Assembly: GCA_001949185.1 (NCBI GenBank)
Contig: BDGG01000001.1
Coordinates: 983,153-1,047,152, forward strand
Source of the DNA: Ramazzottius varieornatus
Taxonomy: Eukaryota; Tardigrada; Eutardigrada; Parachela; Ramazzottiidae
Direction of reading: 5' to 3'
DNA length: 64,000 nt
In this document: one piece after another, positions 54,877-64,000 of the stretch
How positions within the stretch are numbered: position 1 is the first letter of the stretch
How the letters are laid out: every line of letters starts with the position of its first letter
The notes under the pieces: model-generated
The model's database searches: none
What the model was told of the DNA's origin: nothing
What the model saw: only the letters and a program-made list of their open reading frames with translations
Translations under genes and position numbers: made by a program

Positions 54877-55157
54877 CCAGCGGTGAACGGGTGATTCTCT
54901 CAGCGAATTATTGAAGACACAGATCGACTCAGCAAGGTCAAGTACAGCCCAACTTAGATTGTCAGTCAACGAATCATCATTTTTACTTTTTCTAAAACAG
55001 CGTTCCGAACGTAGTTTGAAAACCGCTTCTCTGGTTTATTGAGTGGAATTGGCGCTAGATAGTCAATTTCCCGTTGCATTTAGATGGGGGCCAGGTCGTA
55101 CGCGCCAAATGCGTAATTTTTGATTTTGGGCTGAGAAAATCATCCGTCCACCGCTAG
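54877..55157. repeat. Inverted-repeat MITE, family 1 copy 3, with 6-bp target duplication
   Basis: Ends CCAGCGGTGAACGGGTGATT and AATCATCCGTCCACCGCTAG. Flanked by CGCAGA on both sides, the same 6-bp duplication length as copy 2. The interior shares GTTCCGAACGTAGTTTGAAA-type blocks with the other copies. Confidence 0.88.
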
Positions 55158-55968
55158 CGCAGACTGTCTTGATCGGTCCGTGAGCGGCCTGCACCGAGTT
55201 ACCGACCCAGAGGGGCCGGACCGTTGCCAGAAGGCGCTTCCACAGCAAACCTGCTCGTACAGCTACAGTTTGGCGTACAGTACCTGGTTCTAGCTCCCAC
55301 TAGAATTCTAGTTTTCTACGCCAGTGTTTCTACCATCCGTCTTCATTCGGTAGTAACTTAGTGAATGTAAGAAAAAAAACTTCGTTTTCGGCGAATGGAC
55401 GAGAAGCCTAAAGACTCAACACATATGTCGCCCGGGAAAGTCCGAATGGAATGAGATTAATCAAACAAAACTTCGATTTCCAGTTCTTTAATGTACGAGG
55501 TGATTTGAACGCTAACCAAGCAGGGATTGTTTTGTGGAAAACTCCGAAATATCATAACTTCTACAGCGTTTGCAGACCGCGCTTGACAGCAACAAAAATC
55601 CTCATTCATTCAAAGAGCTGCACAAGGAAGAAAACACGAAAATTTGGGCTCTGCGCAAACGTCCTCAACCTGAAAGGGGTCGTGGCGTCCAGGCACAGCG
55701 AACGGAAATTCAGCAAGAGCCGCTGGGGCTCGGGGCCGAAACTGAAAATCGTCGGTTTTCATTATTGCGGCCCCAAGCCTTTCCCTCGGTTTGCCCTGGC
55801 CCTTACTGAATTTTCATCATCCGTGCCTCTACGCCATGACCCCATCCGGTTCAGAATCTTTGCCCAGAGCCCATTTAGTGCTTCTGTTCTTCGGAAAAAT
55901 TACAAATCTAGTAGCAAAAGGAAGAACATCTGTACTAGATTCCGACGAAGAGCCAGTAGACATGGTAG

Positions 55969-57437
<1,469 letters not shown>

Positions 57438-57903
57438 TCCTGGTGGTCTATAACAGATCAATACATACAAGCGTATGCTCCCAAAACAATGACACCACGA
57501 ACGAAGTCACGGGAGAAAAAACACGCAGAAAAATCTTCGAGATTCGAGAGAACTAGCTCGAAATCAAAACAAATCAAGTTTCATCAATCAAGCACTGTGT
57601 CTGCCTTCCAACAAACCAGTCAGTCAAAAAACGAACTTTGTACGATCAGCTGATGCGGGCTGTACAATGGCTTTCAGGCTTGATTGCTGATTGACGATGA
57701 TCCTATCTTTCGATCTCCACCGGAAGGGCTCGAGCAGGAAGCAGGAAATACTGCTTGGCAGCTCCATTCCCCAGTCCGTGGTGAACTAGGAGGCCTCTGT
57801 GATCGTGTTGAGATTGTATAAGAAAAAGGAATTGGAAAAAGGAGTGAGCGGAGTAGTGAACTGTTGAGTTTGCTTGCAGCTTTTGACCTGACTTTCGTTC
57901 GAG
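57438..57903. promoter_or_regulatory. Shared upstream region of NKAP and EBP
   Basis: The two conserved genes start away from each other across 466 bases. It probably includes a 5' UTR exon of NKAP and both promoters. No TATA box was seen near either start. Confidence 0.5.
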
Positions 57904-59006
57904 ATGAAGAAGCTGCAGCTGGATGACATTCCTCCGCATCCCTACTTCCCAGCGGGCATCCACCTGCCCCATTATATCGAGAACACGCATACTGTGGAAA
58001 TTCTGCTGGCAGTGTTTGGCGTAGTTGTTGTTGTCATCGGAGTGATTACATGGAAGATCGCGAAGCATTACCGACCGGACTTCGGCACCATCGACAAAGC
58101 CAAAATATGCTGGTTTGCTGTCTCGGGCCTAATCCACCTGGTATACTCGAATCTTCCTTCTTTCCTCCTGGATGCCTTTTACGGTTTCCTTGTTTTCAGT
58201 TTCTCGAAGGATACTTTGCCAAGTATCATTTGACGCTCTCTGGACATCACGATATCTTCGCACAAATTTGTGAGTCATTGATCCGATCAACTTGCGCATA
58301 TGTTCGTAGTGGTTGCTGTGATTTCCAGCATAGTGCGTGACGTCATGTGGTCGGTTCGCTGGTTTACGTGGCGCCATTTTCTTCCTCTGGTTCTTGTTCA
58401 ACGTGATGTTCGTCTTTTGCAGGGAAAGAATACGCGAAAGGCGACAGCCGATATTTAACGTAAGACTTTAAGTTTTCGATTTTGTAGTAGTTTTTCTTTA
58501 GCTTTCGTAGTTCCGTTCGCTGTTTCTGTGTTGCAGGTCGGACACTTTCACGGTTGTAATGGAGACCTTCACCTGCGTTGTTGACGGTAAGGATCTAACA
58601 GCTTCTCCTCTCGCTGATTTCAAATTTGGTCCTTTCTGCCCAAATTTCTCACGAGGGTCGTCATTCTTTCGCAGGTCCGTTGTGCCTGTGGACAGCCTGG
58701 GCTTACCTCCAGAACAAGCCTTACGTCCACGTTCTCCAGATGCTGGTCTCGACGGCCCAGTTGTACGGAGACATTCTGTACATGGTGATCGAATGGATGG
58801 AAGACTTCTCGCATGGTCCAGTCTTTCACCCGTTGTACTTTTGGGGCTACTTTGTCGTGATGAACGCTTTCTGGATCATCATCCCGGCGTCTCTCATAGC
58901 CGAATCTGCCATCGTCATCACCAAAGCGGTTCGCCAGTCGCAAGCATCCGGAAATAGGATATCAGACTCCACAGACTCGCTCCTAGAGACGAAAAAATCG
59001 AGCTAG
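57904..59006 (+). CDS. EBP: Emopamil-binding protein, sterol delta8-delta7 isomerase
   Basis: ER membrane enzyme of the EXPERA fold that moves the sterol B-ring double bond from C8 to C7; also a drug- and sigma-ligand-binding protein. Five exons, 57904-58140, 58200-58269, 58423-58459, 58537-58586 and 58675-59006, join to 241 codons (human 230). Landmarks: HPYFPAGIHLPHYI, KAKICWFAVSGLIHLFLEGY, WKEYAKGDSRYLTSDTFTVV, METFTCVVDGPLCLWTAWAY, LVSTAQLYGDILYMVIEWME, GPVFHPLYFWGYFVVMNAFW and a last helix before a polar tail. The catalytic-site residues known from EBP (His and Glu of the IHLxxEG and METxT motifs) are kept. Other ecdysozoans such as insects and nematodes cannot make sterols de novo, so the role here may be modification of dietary sterol. 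Confidence 0.94.
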
Positions 59007-59906
59007 AACTTTATAAAATTCACTGACAAATTTACTTCTTGATGAAAAGTTCCTTTGAAGTTTACAGAGGTGTTGTTGTACCGAAATAAGCCAGAAACTT
59101 CTCGTCGGTTAGATTATTATTTTCTTATTCCGTGCGAAATACTCGCTGGTTTTGTTCACTAAAGTCTGTGCGAGCTTAATCGGTCCCGTACTGTTGAGCT
59201 CTTTAATAATGTTTTTCTCGATGAACAAAAGACAGTATGAGAATGAAGACTCATGCCTCAATGAGGCAGCGCATAGGCAATCAAGCTGGAACAATCTTAG
59301 GATGAAAAACATATACAGAGTGTCGAACAGGTGGAACGGAATTCTTCACAGGAAGAGTCCCGTCTTCACTTCGGTTCTGGTCTCTCGATTAAACGACTTG
59401 CGCGTCCCTCGCCGCTTTTGCCATAAGCCACCAAGGCAGGGCTCGAAACCTGACGCCGAGGTTCAGTGAGATTCGCAACACCGTCTGGCAAGATGCGGCA
59501 CAGACAGACAAAACGGTACGAGTACGGTTTCTGCCTTTCCGGTGAAGTGATTAAACTAATAATCATGTTAACTACGTACCTCAGTATAGGTCAAGTGGAC
59601 AAGTATGGCCTGGACAGTTACCGGCTCCTAAGGAAGAGACAGTTTCAACATTTGGCGGAGTGGCATCCACGGAGCACACGTTTCATCATTAGTCCTCCTC
59701 ACGACAGGCCGTAAAACTCCGTTGATTGTGTTGATCTTGAAAGTGGAATACGAAGTTTCGCTCTTAAGATAGGCAGCCCTCGAGTAGCTTATCTTGAAAG
59801 CGAAAACGGATTATTCTCTGCACACTTGACTCAAAATTTCAAATTTTCATTTCTCAGCTGATCTCTGTCTGCACAGTGCTTGACGTTGCAAGATACCGTT
59901 TCATAC
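59007..59906. other. Spacer after EBP, no gene seen
   Basis: Only short unsupported open frames. A small inverted motif (CTTAAGATAGGCAGCC...) lies near 59763. Confidence 0.4.
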
Positions 59907-60226
59907 GGTGAGCCGGGCGATTTAAAAGTCCACAGTACTTTCTCCGTGGGTGCATGCGCGGTGAAATAATTTTTCCGCGCATCCACCCGCGTATATAGTC
60001 AGTTTGTCAGCGCATACACCCGCGGACTAATACATTTCACCGTGCGTGCATGCGCGGATAAAGTCAGTTTCTCTGCGCATGGATGCGCGGAAAAAGGGGT
60101 TTATCCGCGCGTACACCCACGGTGAAACTCTTGTCATAGTCCGAAAGTGGATGCGCGGAAAAATCATTTCACCGCGCATGCACCCGCGGAGAAAGTACTG
60201 TGGAATTTTGAATCGCCCGGCTCACC
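59907..60226. repeat. 320-bp foldback element with internal TGCGCGG repeats
   Basis: Ends GGTGAGCCGGGCGATTTAAA and AATCGCCCGGCTCACC, with pairing of about 60 bases (GTACTTTCTCCGTGGGTGCA and TGCACCCGCGGAGAAAGTAC). Between them a motif of the form GCGCATCCACCCGCGG or its inverse GGATGCGCGGAAAAA repeats about eight times in alternating orientation, mixed with TTTCACCG and AGTCAGTTT. Such a structure can fold into many alternative hairpins. Confidence 0.88.
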
Positions 60227-61925
60227 ATAGTTTCACGTATGGGCTTCTTGATACCTATCAGTGTCGGGGGGTATCGACAGACAGAGACTAGCCAGAGTAA
60301 ACCATGAATTTCATCCTAGTCAGGAGGCAAAGTTTGCCTACAAACCTACCCCGCAAAACTCGCGCATTTCCGCTCCCGTTTCCGAGACTTTCGAAAAACG
60401 CACTTTTGCCTCACTCACGACTCATTTCCGTTGATCAAGCAAACTCAAATTTTAAATCAACCGTTTGCGACATAAACAGCTCGTCGTGAGGACTATTGTA
60501 ACTTTCGAGCAAGCATCAATGACCTTAACAATCGCCATGTTTGGGATACCCGTTGAAGTATCTCGGATGTTCAGCGGCCATCGGACCAGGACGATCGATC
60601 AGTCTGTTGAACACGATGGTTGAGTATAAGCAGCCGAACTGGGATTATAAAGGGCTGTTCTGGCGTTGGCTCCCGCTGCCGATCACGACACTGGCCTCGA
60701 ATTCATTGATCCTCTGCTGGAAAATGTCGAGAAGGCTCTCTGGCAGTACATTATTTGGACCACCACAAAAAGGAACTGCTTTTCGCACTGAAAGATGACC
60801 ATTTAGGTTTTGGAGCTCCAGTCGAGAGTGATAAATTTGAGCCATACTAACTGTACGCCTGACTCGTTATTCCACGTTTCTGGATCTGTCTAACTTAAGT
60901 GTGCTTCTCATGAATAAATTAAACGGACGTCGGCAATGAATTCACTCACATCGTTAACCTAACTGGCGCACATCTGCATCGTTCTGTGCTGAAAGTGACC
61001 GCCAATTGAGAAAAAAATCCCGGCGAATCATTTGTCGACATACAGTACCACAATGTCTCGCACCACAATTCTTGACGTTTGCTGCGGTGAGCGACGTGGA
61101 AAACCAGGAATTCGGAACGCTTCGAGGACGCACTGTATCATCCTGGTTCCATGAAGGTCTGCCAAACGGTCAAAGATATGGCGTTATGGGCGACCAGCAG
61201 CCACCCTAGCCTTGTACTCTTCACAAATTAAGACCCATTTCACTCGCATTTACTTTTTGATTCTAAACTACAGTGGATAAGAATATTGCCGTCTGTAAAC
61301 AGTCCATATCCGTTCCCTAATAGGTTAACTAAATACGCGCTTGTCAAAGTCGATCGTCATTTGATTGACCAGCCTTCTTCTTTTACAAGTAAGTCAAGAC
61401 CAACTAACTGGTCTTGCCTTAGTTCGGTTGACTTCTTCCATGTTCGAAGTTCCAGCAGTAAAAATTCTCGTCGTGAGAAATATGCACTGTTTATTGAGGT
61501 CGAGAATCGGAAGAGAGTAAAGCGCGCTATGTGGTCCGTCAATAGGCTGTCGGTCGTAAAGATGTTGGACAAGATGTCAAGTGTCCCTTGATGGTGTCGC
61601 TTCATTCATTAGAGACTGCATCTGTTTGACAAAAACAAGATAATTTGGCAGACTCCGTGGAGAGATCACGCCGAACGACAAAACGGGCGCTGACAACCAC
61701 ACAAAGTGCCCAATAAATTTTAGCAGACAATTGCTTTCGCATTACATTCGACCAATTGTCACAATGTGTTCGCAAACTAACCACTGTCTGAGTGATCTTA
61801 ATCCCTTTATCCCACCTTGGTGCGATGTCTGGCTAATTCTGATCCGGATGCTTCCACCAAAAAAAACCAAAATTTTAGAATTTCTCAGTCATCGATTATT
61901 TTTCTTACGTGTTACCTCCAGCTCC
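60227..61925. other. Spacer without a supported gene
   Basis: Forward frames at 60541-60798 and 61006-61209 and a frame ending LGFGAPVESDKFEPY at about 60848 are open but lack start context, splice sites or family match. They may be remnants of a decayed gene. No repeats of the named families were seen. Confidence 0.4.
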
Positions 61926-62012
61926 AGATCGCTATCCGAAGTGGCGCAGACTTTTATCGCGGTTGGCTGAAAATGTGCGTCACTTGGGAAAACGATCTGG
62001 ATTTGCCGACGC
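61926..62012. repeat. Hairpin element, the one copy not inside a known intron
   Basis: GATCGCTATCCGAAGTGGCG and the inverse GTCACTTGGGAAAACGATCT, ending ATTTGCCGACGCCTC, match the hairpin family. It lies in a stretch where I found no gene; it could sit in an intron of a gene I cannot see. Confidence 0.78.
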
Positions 62013-63637
62013 CTCAAAAATCTCGAAATTGCTTTACGCCAGGTGGATCGAACAGGCGTGACATCATAGCTTTGCTCCAAGTTCCGAGAAAGGGAGTTTG
62101 AAGTGGATATTTCGGGTTCATGACCTTTATGGAATGATCCATACCGGTCACCTGCCTGGAAGTTTCAACAACACGCTCATTACTTGCCCTAAATAACCAT
62201 AATTAGGACAAAACTAGCCCTCACTTACGGCAAATGAACTGCGGAAATTGAATTTGCATACAGATCAGCCGTTGTCACCCCAGCATTATTTCCAGTTTCC
62301 AACCTGTTGCATATGATACCATTTACCGCAAAAGCAGGCAAAAGAGGGTAAACAGAAGGCAGCAGGCAAGCTTCCAATTTACGGCTAACTTCCTTCCTAA
62401 ACAGTTGCGGTGGCAGACCGTGAAGGGTTGTAAAGCGCCCACCGGTCATAAAGCCTGCAATTACGCACAAAAGGAGCGCAAAGGGAACAAGCAGAAGGAA
62501 CCGACACCCACCTAATAACAGGCCACAGTGAGAAATGTTTCTCTTATCAATTTAATTATCGCAAGCACAGTATCGCTCAAATGTTCCCTTCTTCTTCCTT
62601 TGACGGGAACGTAAACGTGGGTGAGCACGGCGTGGGTTGAGGTATGTACCGGCGTACAGGTAGATCAAGATCGCACTGCAGTGTCAACTGACCAAAGGTG
62701 CAATTAGAATTCACGTACAAAGTGCCCCATTACGGTACACAAATTTCACGGTCCATGCTTCAGTGTCAACCGTCAACTTTCCGAGAAGTACGTGAGGTTC
62801 ACGGTTTTCAGTTTGATCAGTCTTGGAAAAAGTTCCTCCTACTTTGAACGTACAGGTAGATCAAGAATGAAGCCGTGGTTCAAAATCCTCTCACTTTATG
62901 ACCACGCCTACCTCCATCTCCAAGCCGTGGAGAATCAGCCTTTCGGACTGTATTGTACAGCGCTTGGAAGTACGGTTGCGTACTCGATCGAGACTCATCG
63001 CGTTTTTATATTTGATGATCACTTCTGACAGTTTCGATTATTCATGGAAACGTGCTGATGGTGTTTTTTTTGTCGTGCATCAAAAGATTCGTCTGTGTCT
63101 GTGATGACACTGGCCGTGATTGATGCGGTGTGATTTGTGTAGGCGCGAACGACATTGTGTGCTCACTGGTGCGTCAACCATCTTTCTCTCAAACCTCATT
63201 TTCGAAACAGGAAGAAGCTCACAAAAGCACGCAAAGTTTGTGAAGGTGTTCTTGAGCGGTCTCTTCTATACTGTACAATGTAATGAGATATTTACACCGG
63301 ATATCGTAATAATCGACTTCGCTCTTCATCCATCCACCGCTTGTGTGAGAGTCAGTCGGCCGACAACACGCTCCGCTTGCTGCCAATCAAAAGTTTTACC
63401 TGACTGATCCCCCTGCTTTACGTGCCCAGAGAAAACGGATGTCATAAAGCTATTTCACCTGTTCAACCATTTTCCCCTCGATGCTTTCCTCAACTGATCG
63501 ATTACACGCTACAAGGAAATATGGACCAGAAAGTCTCATTCAGCGTTGTTCAACTGTTTATTGAGCGTCGACCATTGCTCGGTGATTGATCAGCAATTCA
63601 TTTTGTTATTGTGCTGTTGTATTCTATTGAGCGGAAA
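62013..63637. other. Spacer upstream of the Wnt11-like gene
   Basis: No supported coding sequence. The segment must contain the promoter and 5' UTR of the Wnt gene. A T/C-rich stretch near 62580 and an AGGTAGATCAAGA motif repeated at 62658 and 62854 are the only regularities noticed. Confidence 0.4.
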
Positions 63638-64000
63638 ATGAACGTGTTACGAACGAAGTTCACTTACATGGATCTCAACTGGTTATTATTTCTAAGAGCG
63701 ATAATTGTCGGATTAGCCATCGATGGAAGTGCCGGCATCAAATGGCTGTAAGTGAATACTGATATTGTGGTCGCACGAAGAATGATAATAATAAGGCGCT
63801 TTTGTGTAGGCTTTTGTCTTTGATGTATCGGCATGTTGTGGTGATTAACGTGGCTCGTTTGACCGCATAGTTGGATTAGAAGTCCTAAACCAAATATTGA
63901 TTCCTGTGTGATTTCCCTAGGAGCTTATCCAAGTCAAATTTGACCTGGACCAGCACGCAACACTGTCGACTGGCCTTCAAGTATCGGACGTTGGACCGTG
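63638..64000 (+). CDS. Wnt ligand, Wnt11-like, first two exons (partial gene)
   Basis: Secreted lipid-modified signalling protein; Wnt11 acts mainly through non-canonical Wnt pathways. Exon 1, 63638-63747, encodes a signal peptide (LNWLLFLRAIIVGLAI) and ends in CT|GTAAGTG. Exon 2 starts at 63921 after TTTCCCTAG and runs off the window. Across the junction the sequence reads GIKWLSLSKSNLTWTSTQHC, which is the mature N terminus of Wnt11 (family pattern GIKWLALSK...NQTQHC) and not of other Wnt subfamilies as I know them. Only about 63 residues are visible, so the rest of the domain and the palmitoleo-serine cannot be checked. Confidence 0.82.

Noticed and set aside
60541-60848. Gene with the ending LGFGAPVESDKFEPY
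   Set aside because: Frames switch without usable splice sites and no start is evident; at most a decayed remnant.

Overview
The window is nuclear DNA of a small-genome animal. Genes carry many short introns (mostly 50-250 bp, GT-AG), intergenic spacers are short, and metazoan single-copy genes (DARS1, ZNHIT1, RCL1, WDR61/SKIC8, DCAF13, an SLC4 bicarbonate transporter, NKAP, EBP, a Wnt11-like gene) lie next to lineage-specific secreted proteins. My best guess is a tardigrade of the Hypsibius type. That is an inference from genome style, not proof. I see no rRNA, tRNA or CRISPR array. One 50-base assembly gap lies at 44579-44628.

Layout. 1-6.0 kb: 5' part of cytosolic aspartyl-tRNA synthetase (-), nested transposons, then ZNHIT1 (+) and RCL1 (-) tail to tail. 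6.1-22 kb: an accessory, repeat-rich stretch with inverted-repeat elements (some nested), a secreted catalase-like-fold candidate, the C-terminal part of a Ly6-like GPI protein, a 94-aa secreted protein and a cysteine-rich EB-like protein. 22-30.6 kb: a tandem array of four paralogous secreted six-cysteine proteins (copies A-D, 208-213 aa), all on +. 30.7-34.6 kb: WDR61 and DCAF13 head to head. 36.2-42.8 kb: an 18-exon SLC4 transporter of the sodium-coupled bicarbonate group. 43.2-45.5 kb: a CUB-LDLa-trypsin secreted protease (-). 47.3-48.0 kb: a Kazal-like secreted protein. 48.1-51.4 kb: an element with 690-bp direct repeats around a 200-bp inverted repeat. 51.7-54.6 kb: a four-helix membrane protein and an unrecognised gene with an in-frame TAG. 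56-59 kb: NKAP and EBP head to head. 63.6 kb to the end: first two exons of a Wnt11-like gene.

The most interesting signal is a short hairpin element with a core like AAGTGGCGCAC...GTGCGCCACTT. I find it eight times; seven copies lie inside introns and often make up much of the intron. One copy sits in an intron that paralog A has and paralogs B, C and D lack. This fits an introner, a transposable element that creates introns. Gene models were built by hand from splice sites and reading-frame continuity; every multi-exon model given with full exon lists adds up to a whole number of codons.
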